Virus record (IMG/VR): IMGVR_UViG_3300044678_002325
Location: 1 to 64,000 of that record
Source: a virus
Direction: 5' to 3' (one strand)
Length of the DNA: 64,000 nt
The translations under genes were made by a program, and so were the position numbers. This document shows positions 1-8,358 of this stretch, in pieces (the stretch's first letter is position 1; each line of letters begins with the position of its first letter). The notes under the pieces were generated by a model that saw only the letters and a list, made by a program, of their open reading frames with translations, had not been told where the DNA came from and searched no databases.

Positions 1-183
1 ACGTATGGTGCAAGGCCAATAAAACGAGCCATACAAGACAAAATTGAAGATTTCATATCGGAGGAAGTACTTAACGGAAATGTTGCTGAGAATGAAAAAT
101 ATGAACTCACAACCAATGAAGAAAACATAGTGTTTAAAGAAAAAGAAGTTAAAAAATCAAAAAAGAAAAAAGGGACTGAATAG
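1..183 (+). CDS. Clp/Hsp100 AAA+ ATPase, C-terminal end (partial)
   Basis: The window opens inside this gene; 60 codons remain before TAG at 181-183. The first residues read YGARPIKRAIQDKIEDFISE, the hallmark of the small D2 subdomain at the C terminus of ClpB/ClpC-type unfoldases (sensor-2 arginine in GARP). The tail is a lysine-rich stretch. Hsp100 proteins unfold or disaggregate proteins with ATP. Only the end is visible, so ClpA, ClpB and ClpC cannot be told apart, and it may be phage-encoded like the DnaK and FKBP genes further on. It converges on the peptidase gene across a shared terminator. Confidence 0.8.
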   Translation, partial: TYGARPIKRAIQDKIEDFISEEVLNGNVAENEKYELTTNEENIVFKEKEVKKSKKKKGTE

Positions 184-194
184 TCCCTTTTTTT
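171..194. terminator. bidirectional intrinsic terminator
   Basis: GGGACT-GAAT-AGTCCC hairpin flanked by an A run on the left and a T run on the right, so it can stop transcripts from both converging genes. It overlaps the last codons of the Clp gene. Confidence 0.75.
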
Positions 195-1009
195 TATAGT
201 AAAAATTTACTTGATTTAACTTCCTCAAAATATTTCACACTACCCAAATCATTAATCATATTCTTTGCAATATCCAATGTATTAAAAACATCCTCAACAA
301 TCACATATTCATGTTTTGTGTGGTAGTTATAATATCCTACAGCAAAATTTATACAAGAAAAATCAAATTGATTTTTAAGAGCATAAACATCAGTATAAGG
401 ATGTGATTGGTATTTGTTTCGGTTATCAAATCCCTCAGTTAACACCTTGTCACATTTGTTGAAGAATTCAGACTTCTTATCAAATAATTTTGTTCCCATA
501 CAATATTCACTAACCATCCAATTACCTGGAGCGTCAAATTGAATAGCATAACCAACATTTGAGAAAAACTCTTTATCAGCATTCTTTGACCCGTGACAAC
601 CAGTTTCTTCTGAGACAAAAAATGCGGCTTTTACATTTGGTAAATTTTTTAATAATTCCAAACATACATAAACACCACATTTGTCATCCCCACCAATACC
701 CGTGGGTTCTCCTTTATCATTAAAAGCCTTTAATGCTGGTTTTAATTCTTTTTGGTCATTGGGTAACATCATTTCTTTAATGTTGATTGTATCCAATTCG
801 TGGACTGTGTCGGTATGTGCAACAACACAAGGGAAATATTTAATATCATCCGTTTGTTTGGTTGCATAAACATTACCCATCTTATCAACTTGATAAGGGA
901 TATTGTTTTCTGTTAACCATTCACATAGGAATTGAATCATTAAGTCCTCTTTGTATGTCTTGGTAGGTATGGACAAAACCTTTTTGAGTAAATCGTAATT
1001 GTGTTTCAT
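194..1009 (-). CDS. M20/M42-like zinc aminopeptidase
   Basis: A 271-residue protein with the metal-site signature of clan MH co-catalytic zinc peptidases: HTDTV at about 65-69, GGDDKCGV at about 106-113 (bridging Asp), EETG at about 134-137 (general base plus metal Glu), an Asp in QFDAPG near 159 and a late His. It resembles peptidase T and related di/tripeptidases but is short compared with the usual ~400 residues, so the dimerisation or lid domain is reduced or absent. No signal peptide, so probably cytosolic. A phage could use it to recycle peptides during infection. Family call is good; substrate is unknown. Confidence 0.75.
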   Translation of the reverse strand: MKHNYDLLKKVLSIPTKTYKEDLMIQFLCEWLTENNIPYQVDKMGNVYATKQTDDIKYFPCVVAHTDTVHELDTINIKEMMLPNDQKELKPALKAFNDKGEPTGIGGDDKCGVYVCLELLKNLPNVKAAFFVSEETGCHGSKNADKEFFSNVGYAIQFDAPGNWMVSEYCMGTKLFDKKSEFFNKCDKVLTEGFDNRNKYQSHPYTDVYALKNQFDFSCINFAVGYYNYHTKHEYVIVEDVFNTLDIAKNMINDLGSVKYFEEVKSSKFLL

Positions 1010-1018
1010 AACACAATA

Positions 1019-2386
1019 TTACAACATTCTTTTTAATTTTCTAACTAAATGTTCAAATAATTCACCCATTGACATAAAATTATTAAATTCTTCAAAATTG
1101 AAACTCTTGTTTGTTTTTTCACCATTCTTTTTAATGTGTGTTACAAGAAGTTTTCCATCTTTAATTCCTGTGATAATAAATGAACCTCTTTCATCATCAA
1201 TTTTGACAGGAGTATTCAATTGATACTTTTTAAGTATTTGTATTAATTTTAAATTCTCACTAATATTCTTGGAATATTTTTCAGGATTTTCTTCAATCTT
1301 ATCAATTATATTTTCAAGTTCGTATTCAACTTCTCTATTAAAAGATTCTGTGTCAAATTCACCACGATATGGATATTCGTAAATCTCAGATCTTAAACCA
1401 CCACCAACGAACTCAGATAATTTTGTTATCAACTCTTCAATAGTACTAGTATTAGTCTTGATTAATAAATCTTTTAATATTGAGACCCAAGTACGATATT
1501 CATAAAAACATATCGGGGTTTCATTTTTTTTAACTACAAATATTTTATCGTCCTCAAATGGACTACAAAAATCACTATATAATTCTTTTCTTAGTGCATC
1601 ATATCCAGCTCTTTCATTATGTTTACTATAATCGTTTAGTATATTATTTATTTCATTATAAAATTTATCATCTAATAATTCACATAATTCACCCTTTATA
1701 TTATAATCATCCCTCCAATTAAAAAATTCAGGTTTAATGTATGAAACAATTTTATCCAAAAGCTCATTACTTCCATCATTAAAATAACGTAATAAATTAC
1801 CTTCTTTCCAATCGTAATCTGTATCTCCTTCCCATAAATTAGAACCATATGCATATCTATTTAAAACAGCCTCAATATAGTCAAGATCATTACTATCAAA
1901 ATCCATTAAACTCAAAATACCTGCACTATCCGTAAATTCTAAATAAATTTTACAATTATCTGGTATTCTTGTATATTGAACAGATTTGATATTAGAATCT
2001 ATTTGTTTTAATTGATAATCACTAAATTTTTTCCCCTGCTCAATCAAGATTAATGTTGTGATTAAATCAACATTACCGACTATGTCTGTAATTGTTTTAT
2101 CTAAATCTGGAAAATAATGGAAAGCATCCCTTAATTGAATATCATCGCCATAATTATCATAGACTTCAAAATATTCTCCAAATGCTAGAGTTATAATTCC
2201 ATATCTAGTATATTTTTCTTCTTTATTAATGAAAAAGTATACTGTTCTATTATTATAGACATCTTTACCATGTCTTGTTGTTGTTAAGAATTCTGGACCT
2301 ACTTTTAAACCCTCTTCCATATTTGGAGATTTAATGGCCAAGTATTTGTCATTTTCAAACAATATATCGTTATTAGAATAATCCAT
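1019..2386 (-). CDS. hypothetical acidic protein, possible relative of the 59213-60661 product
   Basis: About 455 residues from the ATG at 2386; an in-frame ATG 30 nt upstream is possible but adds a short hydrophobic segment. The N-terminal 110 residues show a pattern (APxx...TTTRHGKDVY...TVYFFINKEEKYTRYG) that recalls a phage family with a WCxSR core, of which the product of 59213-60661 is a clearer member. No enzyme motif or signal peptide. The relationship is weak by eye and the function is unknown. Confidence 0.5.
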   Translation of the reverse strand: MDYSNNDILFENDKYLAIKSPNMEEGLKVGPEFLTTTRHGKDVYNNRTVYFFINKEEKYTRYGIITLAFGEYFEVYDNYGDDIQLRDAFHYFPDLDKTITDIVGNVDLITTLILIEQGKKFSDYQLKQIDSNIKSVQYTRIPDNCKIYLEFTDSAGILSLMDFDSNDLDYIEAVLNRYAYGSNLWEGDTDYDWKEGNLLRYFNDGSNELLDKIVSYIKPEFFNWRDDYNIKGELCELLDDKFYNEINNILNDYSKHNERAGYDALRKELYSDFCSPFEDDKIFVVKKNETPICFYEYRTWVSILKDLLIKTNTSTIEELITKLSEFVGGGLRSEIYEYPYRGEFDTESFNREVEYELENIIDKIEENPEKYSKNISENLKLIQILKKYQLNTPVKIDDERGSFIITGIKDGKLLVTHIKKNGEKTNKSFNFEEFNNFMSMGELFEHLVRKLKRML

Positions 2387-2465
2387 ACATTTTTTTATTA
2401 AAATAAATATAATCAAAACTTGGAATTATCAATCATTATATTTATTATTGTAGTACTTTACAAAA

Positions 2466-2846
2466 GGGGGTAATCTGGAATTGACTGACGTTGTTAGTTA
2501 TTTGGGGCATGTCAGACCTAAACTAAGTCTGTTAAACTGGTTTGAAACGATACACGGCAACGTTATCAACAAACTTTCTGCAGTAGGTTTAATCCGTGCT
2601 GAAGAAGCAGTAGTAGCCTAGTTAATAGGGTATTACTTTCGAGTCGGGGTGCATTAACTCAGGAACAGGAGTACTATAGGGTTGTCTAATCAATTCTCAT
2701 CCCTAAAAATGAATTGACCGATTTTGTTGATTTTGGGTGTATAAAAATCAAATAGCTCGGAACACTGCGAATAATGTTGTCCTAAGCATGTAGTCCTTAA
2801 TAGTTAAGATGGGCAGGACTTGGGATCGTGACCCAATACCTCCACC
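2466..2846 (+). ncRNA. ssrA: tmRNA (ssrA)
   Basis: A 381-nt tmRNA that rescues stalled ribosomes. The ends pair as a 7-bp acceptor stem, GGGGGTA with TACCTCC, including a G3-U70 wobble, the alanine identity element, followed by A-CC. The T arm TTGGG-ATCGTGA-CCCAA abuts the 3' acceptor strand. An internal frame starting near GGC at 2556 runs to TAG at 2619-2621 and gives a tag of about 21 residues ending AEEAVVA. A terminator hairpin follows. Resume codon is inferred from typical layout. Phage-borne tmRNAs are known but uncommon; the VVA tag end differs from the usual LAA. Confidence 0.9.
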
Positions 2847-2857
2847 TTTAAAAAAGA

Positions 2858-2887
2858 AACCCCTCCGTTAAGAAGGGGTTTTTTGTT
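2858..2887. terminator. terminator after tmRNA
   Basis: AACCCCTTC/GAAGGGGTT-type hairpin followed by a T run on the plus strand; ends the tmRNA transcript and faces the converging minus-strand gene. Confidence 0.75.
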
Positions 2888-3202
2888 TTACTGAATTTCT
2901 TTTTGATTTAATGCTTTGTCAATTCTTTTGTCAGTATAACGTATTGAGTCATCAAATTTGTTGTTAACTATTGCTAACAATTCGGAATAGTCCCTAGATG
3001 AATTATCTTTAAGTTCACCAATAGTTCTATAAACATCATCAAATTGACGTTGGACACTATTAACATCAAATCTTTGATTTTCTTTTATGGCAACAATCTG
3101 CCTTTCAATTCTTAGTACCTTAACCAAACCCCAAACAATAACTCCAACAAATATTAGAGCCAACATCGAGAGCATACCTAAAGCAAAATAAGTAATTCCC
3201 AT
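2888..3202 (-). CDS. small membrane protein with coiled coil
   Basis: 104 residues. One strong N-terminal membrane helix (about 5-30) is followed by a charged, probably coiled-coil region to the C terminus. No recognisable domain. It lies just upstream of the candidate spanin genes in transcription order, so a role in lysis or envelope modification is possible but not shown. Confidence 0.6.
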   Translation of the reverse strand: MGITYFALGMLSMLALIFVGVIVWGLVKVLRIERQIVAIKENQRFDVNSVQRQFDDVYRTIGELKDNSSRDYSELLAIVNNKFDDSIRYTDKRIDKALNQKEIQ

Positions 3203-3255
3203 AATAATAAATTATTTAATTTTTTATGTCCAAAGACCTAAAAAATATAATAAAC

Positions 3256-3747
3256 TTATTTTAGTAGTAAAAGGATAAATGAAGTAAATCCAAATGTTAC
3301 CCCACCAATACTTAATCCAGTTAACCATTTATTCCTATTTTTTACTTTACGAAATTCAGTATTCAAATCGGTAATAATCTTTTTTTGGGACTCTTCAATT
3401 CTCTTATATCCTTGAACAATTTGGTCTTTGGTTTCAGCCTCTCTTTTTAACATATCTGTAATGTCCATTGATTTGTCCAAGGCTACCTTATATTGGTCTT
3501 TTACTTTAACACAATCATCCAATACAATTTTATACTCAGATAGTTTGGCTGTCACAATTTTCAATGAATCATATTGAATTGCAATTTTATCTGCAAATTT
3601 TCTATTGATGATAAAAGAGGTATCACCATTAACAATTATTAAATCAATTTTGGGTTTAATTGTGTCTGTATTATTGGTTAAACCTTGTGCGTAAACCATC
3701 CAGGAGTTGGTCATTAGAACTATTAACAATAGCGTCAATCTTAACAT
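3256..3747 (-). CDS. exported coiled-coil protein with C-terminal membrane helix (candidate outer spanin partner)
   Basis: 163 residues. N-terminal signal peptide (cut likely after VYA, about residue 20, no lipobox Cys), a long periplasmic coiled coil (about 60-140) and a hydrophobic C-terminal helix (about 143-162). Its 5' end overlaps the preceding gene by 77 nt, an arrangement typical of phage spanin pairs. If it is a spanin it would have unusual anchoring, since no lipoprotein cysteine is present. Hypothesis only. Confidence 0.5.
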   Translation of the reverse strand: MLRLTLLLIVLMTNSWMVYAQGLTNNTDTIKPKIDLIIVNGDTSFIINRKFADKIAIQYDSLKIVTAKLSEYKIVLDDCVKVKDQYKVALDKSMDITDMLKREAETKDQIVQGYKRIEESQKKIITDLNTEFRKVKNRNKWLTGLSIGGVTFGFTSFILLLLK

Positions 3748-4024
3748 TGTTTTGAATTTTTAATTGGTTTATTTTTGATGTTAGATTACTTTCACTCATT
3801 TGAATGTTTGTGGTTAAGATATCCAACTGGGATTCCATTTTTTCTCTCTCAGATTTCATTACATCCAATTTTTTATATAGAGAATCTATGGCTTTCTTTT
3901 CTGCATCAATAATTTGTTGTTGTAATTTCTTGTTATCTTGATGATTTGTATTCATCATATAACCCAAAATAATCCCAATCAATAATATTGATACCACAAT
4001 AATTAGGGTGTGTTTCCAATTCAT
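3671..4024 (-). CDS. candidate inner-membrane spanin (Rz-like)
   Basis: 117 residues: N-terminal membrane anchor (about 6-24) followed by a coiled coil to the C terminus, the layout of Rz-type i-spanins that link inner and outer membranes at lysis. It overlaps the next gene out of frame by 77 nt. Spanins diverge too fast for recognition by sequence, so topology and overlap are the only evidence. Confidence 0.5.
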   Translation of the reverse strand: MNWKHTLIIVVSILLIGIILGYMMNTNHQDNKKLQQQIIDAEKKAIDSLYKKLDVMKSEREKMESQLDILTTNIQMSESNLTSKINQLKIQNNVKIDAIVNSSNDQLLDGLRTRFNQ

Positions 4025-4147
4025 ATGTTATGTTTTATTTATAAGTATATTTTTTTTTAAAAAAATGTTAAAACCATTTGACTTATCTACAATTATTATG
4101 TATTTATTGTCTATAAAAATAACAAATCAATTTTAAAAACAAAAAAA

Positions 4148-4312
4148 ATGAAAAACGTACTTTTTGGCGCAATTGTAACTTTGAGCTTGGTTTTCACATC
4201 TTGTGGATCAACTACAAAAACTGAAGAAACTAAAACAACTGAAGATTCAACTAAAGTTGAAACTACAACAGTTACAACTCCTTCTGTTGACACTGTTAAA
4301 GTTGAGAAATAA
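4148..4312 (+). CDS. small lipoprotein
   Basis: 54 residues: MKNVLFGAIVTLSLVFTSCG is a classic lipoprotein signal with Cys at 19, followed by a low-complexity Thr/Glu/Val/Lys tail. One of very few plus-strand genes in the left half. Small phage lipoproteins can be o-spanins or superinfection-exclusion factors; proximity to the spanin candidates makes the first worth testing, although it sits on the opposite strand. Ends before a hairpin terminator. Confidence 0.75.
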   Translation: MKNVLFGAIVTLSLVFTSCGSTTKTEETKTTEDSTKVETTTVTTPSVDTVKVEK

Positions 4313-4334
4313 TTTTAATTTCTAACTAAAAATT

Positions 4335-4371
4335 AAAATCCCCACTCTTAATTGAAATGGGGATTTTTTTA
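4335..4371. terminator. bidirectional terminator
   Basis: ATCCCCA/TGGGGAT stem with T run on the plus strand and A run on the other side, between converging genes. Confidence 0.7.
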
Positions 4372-4980
4372 TTTTAATAGTTGTCTAATTCTTTTGACTT
4401 CTTCATTTAATTCTTTTTCTTCTTTGTTTTCTTTTTTTCCCGGAAAATCAGTTAAAGCTTTATATGCCAAATTTATTGGGGATAAGAATAATGATGTAAA
4501 TATATCAGGTACTTTTTCTATTTTTCTGTATGGTTTATTCCAATCATTATAACTGTCATTATCATCGTTTCTACTTTTACTACTACCACTATCAGATTTT
4601 TTTAATTCTTTTGAACTTTTTCCACCTATATCTCCCGTAAAAAAAGGACCAATACTTACTTTATCTTTACTTTTATTTTTGATTTCATATTCCACGAGAT
4701 AGTTACCAGTTCTACTTAACTTGTCTTTTTGACTAACATCAACACCCCTTTGAGTTGTAATATCTTTGAGTCCACTTATTTCAGAATAATATGTCTCACC
4801 ATCAACACTATGTTTTATTCTTATAAACCCATTACGATTTTCTCTTAATCCTTCTTGTATCTCATCAATAACACCATCATATGGTGCTATAATAAAATCA
4901 TCTGACTCAGGGTTATATATGATTTTTTTATCTTTTCTTTCTTTCACTTTACCAAATTTTACAGGGTCTATAAATTTCAT
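4369..4980 (-). CDS. degenerate M23-like beta-barrel protein, probable virion protein
   Basis: 203 residues. Residues about 28-100 follow the M23 peptidase beta-barrel pattern (APYDGVIDEI...GFIRIKHSVDGETYYSEI...QKDKLSRTG) but lack the HxxxD and HxH zinc ligands, so it is unlikely to be an active peptidase. A Ser/Asp-rich linker follows. The C terminus NEEVKRIRQLLK closely resembles the end of the next gene product. Overlaps that gene by ATGA. Function unknown. Confidence 0.55.
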   Translation of the reverse strand: MKFIDPVKFGKVKERKDKKIIYNPESDDFIIAPYDGVIDEIQEGLRENRNGFIRIKHSVDGETYYSEISGLKDITTQRGVDVSQKDKLSRTGNYLVEYEIKNKSKDKVSIGPFFTGDIGGKSSKELKKSDSGSSKSRNDDNDSYNDWNKPYRKIEKVPDIFTSLFLSPINLAYKALTDFPGKKENKEEKELNEEVKRIRQLLK

Positions 4981-5516
4981 AATTTCATTAATTTTTTAAC
5001 TCTAAGAATTTCTTCTGAGAGGTTATCATATCCTTGATATGCGACATCTTTAGCTAATGGATTATCAAATACACCACTTTGTTTTATTTCTTGTGCCAAA
5101 GTGTCAATTGTGCTTGCTTTACTTGCACTTGGTGTTTTTGTCGTTGTTGAATCGTCAGTTTTAGTTGTTGAGACATCAGTTTTAGTTGTTCCAGCTTTTT
5201 GTGTATATGTTATTTTTTTACTAGAAATATCAACATTTAATTGACCATCAGACATTGGTGGATTAATTTTATCGTTAACATAATCTCTTAACTGATTATC
5301 ACCTGGATTACTTCCAGTTGTGGCGGTAAATTGGACTGCAAACTTATTATTATCTGGTGTGTTATTTAAAGTAATTTTATATGTTGAATTTTGTGTCCAA
5401 CCATTAATTAATGTTTCTAAACTTTTTGCAAAATTATCATCTAACAAAGTATCATTTAATGACGTTAAAGTTGCATTAGGTTTACTTGATAGATTAGTTT
5501 TTAAAGGATATGCCAT
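4977..5516 (-). CDS. hypothetical protein with shared C-terminal motif
   Basis: 179 residues, Thr/Ser-rich linker (about 112-140), ending SEEILRVKKLMKL, which matches the end of the 4369-4980 product. The gene has a TATTTATA element 23 nt upstream, so it is probably late-expressed and structural. Start codon coupled to the downstream gene via ATGA. No known domain. Confidence 0.6.
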   Translation of the reverse strand: MAYPLKTNLSSKPNATLTSLNDTLLDDNFAKSLETLINGWTQNSTYKITLNNTPDNNKFAVQFTATTGSNPGDNQLRDYVNDKINPPMSDGQLNVDISSKKITYTQKAGTTKTDVSTTKTDDSTTTKTPSASKASTIDTLAQEIKQSGVFDNPLAKDVAYQGYDNLSEEILRVKKLMKL

Positions 5517-5538
5517 TTATATTTATTTTATACTAAAA

Positions 5539-5546
5539 TATAAATA
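5539..5546 (-). promoter_or_regulatory. late-promoter-like TATTTATA element
   Basis: TATTTATA on the minus strand upstream of the 5516 start; same element as before the leader-peptide genes. Confidence 0.5.
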
Positions 5547-5562
5547 TTAACAAAAATAAAAA

Positions 5563-5592
5563 AAGTGTGAGACTATTCTCACACTTCATTTT
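5563..5592 (-). terminator. terminator overlapping the end of a CDS
   Basis: AAGTGTGAGA-CTAT-TCTCACACTT stem followed on the minus strand by a T7 run; contains the stop codon of the 5579-5872 gene. Confidence 0.75.
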
Positions 5593-5872
5593 TTTCTTTC
5601 TCAAATTTCAAACCCCATCTTGCCCCAATCATTGACATTTGTCTGTCGGCATAAACATCAGTATACTTAAGTTTTTTCTTAATTTGTTTAGTTCCCCATT
5701 CTTTCCATTTGTCATATTGGTCTTCAGTAATTGTCCAATCATTATACCAAGCATCTTGTCTATCTTTGATGTCTTCAAATGTAACCTTATGACCAGCGAA
5801 TTCAAACATTTTATTCAATATTTCAATTATTAGGTTGTCTCTTTTTTCTTGATATGAAAGTCTCTTAGCCAT
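5579..5872 (-). CDS. small phage protein of unknown function
   Basis: 97 residues, charged, Trp-rich in the middle (DAWYNDWTI, KWKEWG). Starts 8 nt upstream of the RNA ligase stop in transcription order and ends in a terminator hairpin, so it is the last gene of the RNA ligase operon. Not recognised. Confidence 0.6.
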   Translation of the reverse strand: MAKRLSYQEKRDNLIIEILNKMFEFAGHKVTFEDIKDRQDAWYNDWTITEDQYDKWKEWGTKQIKKKLKYTDVYADRQMSMIGARWGLKFEKEKNEV

Positions 5873-5880
5873 AGTTTTAT

Positions 5881-6891
5881 TTATTTTTCGTTTAACAAAA
5901 ATTTGTTTGATATAACTTTAAATGATATTTTTCTATCATACGCTCTTATAACAACACCTTCCCTATCAAAGTTCCCATTAAGTTGAGATTTATCTTCGGC
6001 AAATAACAATAATTCATCAATTGATTTTGGAAGTACAAATTCGTAATCCAATATTGGAACTGTTTTTAAACCCAAATCTTCCATTAACATTAGGAATTTA
6101 GTAAATGGGATATTTTTTTGTTCATCAATATTAAATGCGTTGAAGAATTTAACTGTTTGACCTTTTATCTTGTATGGGTTACCCTGGATTCCTTCTCCGA
6201 TGATTTCACCTTGAACACATACATTATAACCCAATTTAGATAAAGATTCCTCCAAATTCAATTCTCTTGCAACTTTCCAAAAGGAGTTACCCTCAGTCTC
6301 CAACAACTCAAGATTTCTTGAGCACACCCCAAATACACCATCCTTGTAATAGAATGTAGCACTTGATCCATCCAACTTCTCAGTGACATAAAATGCCTTA
6401 CCAGACAATCTGATATTTTCGTATTCACTTGATAAGTTTTGGATACGTTCTTCATCTGTTTTTCTTATAAAAGATGGAAACATACCTTTAACTTTACCTT
6501 GAAGTTCTGCTGGAATTGGGGGTTCGTATTTAAATATACCCAACATTTCAGTAACATCTTCTCCTTCGGTTATTTCCATATCAATTGGAAGAACACTTAT
6601 CGGTAACAATAGACCTTGACTTAATTGTCCTCTTAATCTTATTGTTTTCAATCTAAATCCTTCACTACCATCAGACATTTTTTTGTATGATGTTTTTCGT
6701 AAGAATTCAAATTCTTCTTTGATTGGTAAGAAGGAGTCAATTTCACAATAGATACAAAAGTCTCCAGCTTTGTATTCTCCTTTTTTGGACACAACATCCC
6801 AGTTGTTTATTCTAACAACTTCTATAGCGTCAGCCCCAACTATTGGTCTAACTTCTTTTACTATTTGTATGCTCGCTAATTTTCTTTCCAT
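5881..6891 (-). CDS. RNA ligase, DraRnl (Rnl5) family
   Basis: 336 residues from ATG 6891, chosen because MERKLASIQ matches the family start and the codon follows directly on the upstream stop. N-terminal OB-like domain (about 1-120) precedes the nucleotidyltransferase domain with EKLDG (nucleophile Lys about 172), a family feature that distinguishes Rnl5 from T4 Rnl1/2. Further motifs GVCSRNLEL, GEIIGEGIQ, EGVVIRA and KVIS follow in order. The enzyme seals nicked RNA through an RNA-adenylate. With a full tRNA set encoded nearby, repair of cleaved tRNAs is a likely role. Confidence 0.9.
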   Translation of the reverse strand: MERKLASIQIVKEVRPIVGADAIEVVRINNWDVVSKKGEYKAGDFCIYCEIDSFLPIKEEFEFLRKTSYKKMSDGSEGFRLKTIRLRGQLSQGLLLPISVLPIDMEITEGEDVTEMLGIFKYEPPIPAELQGKVKGMFPSFIRKTDEERIQNLSSEYENIRLSGKAFYVTEKLDGSSATFYYKDGVFGVCSRNLELLETEGNSFWKVARELNLEESLSKLGYNVCVQGEIIGEGIQGNPYKIKGQTVKFFNAFNIDEQKNIPFTKFLMLMEDLGLKTVPILDYEFVLPKSIDELLLFAEDKSQLNGNFDREGVVIRAYDRKISFKVISNKFLLNEK

Positions 6892-6892
6892 A

Positions 6893-7378
6893 TTAACTAA
6901 ATTCATTATTTGGTGAAACTCTTAATTCATCTATATATTCTTCTTTTACTTCAAAATCGTAGTGGTATTGTCTTGGATGTTCTTGTCTATAACGTTTTAA
7001 ATCATATCCATCAGGTTGCCCCCAATCTAATGCCATTGTGATAAACTCTTCCACATCCATCTCTTTACCATACTCATCTATAACTCTACCTATTCTTATA
7101 AAGTTCAATAATTCTTCTTTATTTGAATAAAATTTTTTGTCATTAAAATTCCATAAAAACTTCCAACCACTACTACGTTTACCTAAGTGAATGTTTGTTC
7201 CATCAGTAAACAAATCCCAAATTGAATAGTTATCCCAATCATTTTCCTTTTGGATTGTTGCAAATTTTCTTTCTATTGAAGATGGAGAAATATCCAAAGA
7301 ATTAATATTATCAATCAACTCTTGTTTTCTTTTTTCCATTTCTTCCACACTTGGAATTCTGTAGTAGTTTGTTCCCAT
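6893..7378 (-). CDS. conserved phage MGTNYY family protein
   Basis: 161 residues. Starts MGTNYYRI and carries IHLGKRSSGWKFLW at about 66-79, the signature of a family seen widely in phages and some bacteria. Function unknown. Its stop lies 1 nt before the RNA ligase ATG, so the two are co-transcribed. Confidence 0.7.
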   Translation of the reverse strand: MGTNYYRIPSVEEMEKRKQELIDNINSLDISPSSIERKFATIQKENDWDNYSIWDLFTDGTNIHLGKRSSGWKFLWNFNDKKFYSNKEELLNFIRIGRVIDEYGKEMDVEEFITMALDWGQPDGYDLKRYRQEHPRQYHYDFEVKEEYIDELRVSPNNEFS

Positions 7379-7410
7379 TGTTTTATTCGTTTTAATTGTT
7401 TCACAAAATT

Positions 7411-7453
7411 AAGAAATCCCCACCTAATATCAAAATTAAATGGGGATTTTTTT
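7411..7453. terminator. hairpin with weak terminator character
   Basis: AAATCCCCA/TGGGGATTT stem with a 20-nt loop, T7 on the plus strand, weaker T run on the minus strand. Confidence 0.5.
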
Positions 7454-7757
7454 AAGAATTTAATCTAAATGACCAATCTATTTCCCAGTCTCGTTGGACT
7501 TTTCCAAATCTAGTATCAAAATAAATCCCAACCATTTTACACAGATTTTCCATATCGTGAATTTTCTTTACATCACTTTCATTTTCCAAGTTGAATGCGA
7601 TATTAATCCACTTATCAACTGGTAATCTGTTTGGTTTATCATATTTCTCAATCAATATTGGAGTTTTAATTGATTCATTCATTGTGTAATCAACCCCCTC
7701 ATTTTTCAATCTTTCAAGTTTGTTCATAACAAACTCATACGCTTCATTAATGTTCAT
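7452..7757 (-). CDS. hypothetical protein
   Basis: 101 residues, soluble, no recognised domain. Four nt separate it from the upstream gene; part of a tight minus-strand operon ending at the 7411-7453 hairpin. Confidence 0.55.
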   Translation of the reverse strand: MNINEAYEFVMNKLERLKNEGVDYTMNESIKTPILIEKYDKPNRLPVDKWINIAFNLENESDVKKIHDMENLCKMVGIYFDTRFGKVQRDWEIDWSFRLNS

Positions 7758-7761
7758 TTTT

Positions 7762-8001
7762 TTAATTTAAGTTTTCCAAGAATTTTACGAATTCAGTTAT
7801 ATTTTTTTCCTCAAAAATTATTGTTTTGTCTTGTGTTATTGAAACTTCTTTTTTGGGAAAAATTTTAATTGTAAATTTAGAATCTTTGGTTATTACAAAT
7901 TCGTCATCAAATGTCAAATTAACTTGATAAGATTCTTTTTTAATTATGGGTTCAATTGTTTGCCAAACCTTAGTTTGAAACTTTGTTAATTTTTCTTTCA
8001 T
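7762..8001 (-). CDS. hypothetical protein
   Basis: 79 residues, alternating beta-like pattern, no recognised domain. Its ATG overlaps the stop of the 29-residue membrane peptide gene (GCATGA) and is preceded by AGGAGG, one of the few Shine-Dalgarno-like sites seen here. Confidence 0.6.
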   Translation of the reverse strand: MKEKLTKFQTKVWQTIEPIIKKESYQVNLTFDDEFVITKDSKFTIKIFPKKEVSITQDKTIIFEEKNITEFVKFLENLN

Positions 8002-8087
8002 GCCTTCCTCCTTTTTCTAATTATAAATAAAAATAGAAGAAATAGTATAAACCAAATTCCTGTCATTATTTTATTGAATATATTCAT
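7998..8087 (-). CDS. 29-residue membrane peptide
   Basis: MNIFNKIMTGIWF start, one membrane helix (about 9-23), basic end RKRRKA. Translationally coupled to the next gene by a 3-nt overlap. Supported by position between coupled genes; function unknown. Confidence 0.5.
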   Translation of the reverse strand: MNIFNKIMTGIWFILFLLFLFIIRKRRKA

Positions 8088-8091
8088 AGTT

Positions 8092-8352
8092 TTATTTTTT
8101 TTCAAATTCTTCCTTTAAAACGGATAATTCATCTTGTACCTTTTTTCTTTCAGTTTCTAAAACTGATTTAATTATATCATTACCATTTATATATAAAAAT
8201 CTTGATATTTTAAACTTACAATCAGACACCCCTGTAATTTTCATATCTAAATTATTATATTTCAATAGAGAATCAATAGTATGGAGTCTCATTTCCATAT
8301 TTCCAATTTTATCCATAAAGGATTTTAACTCAAAAAATTTTTCTTCTGTCAT
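8092..8352 (-). CDS. hypothetical protein
   Basis: 86 residues, charged with a C-terminal helical, coiled-coil-like segment (about 60-86). Follows the next upstream gene by 6 nt. Not recognised. Confidence 0.55.
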   Translation of the reverse strand: MTEEKFFELKSFMDKIGNMEMRLHTIDSLLKYNNLDMKITGVSDCKFKISRFLYINGNDIIKSVLETERKKVQDELSVLKEEFEKK

Positions 8353-8358
8353 AATTTT

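Noticed and set aside
3671-3747. Possible frameshift joining the two spanin-like genes
   Set aside because: Both genes have their own signal or membrane start and the overlap without a slippery site is typical of spanin pairs.
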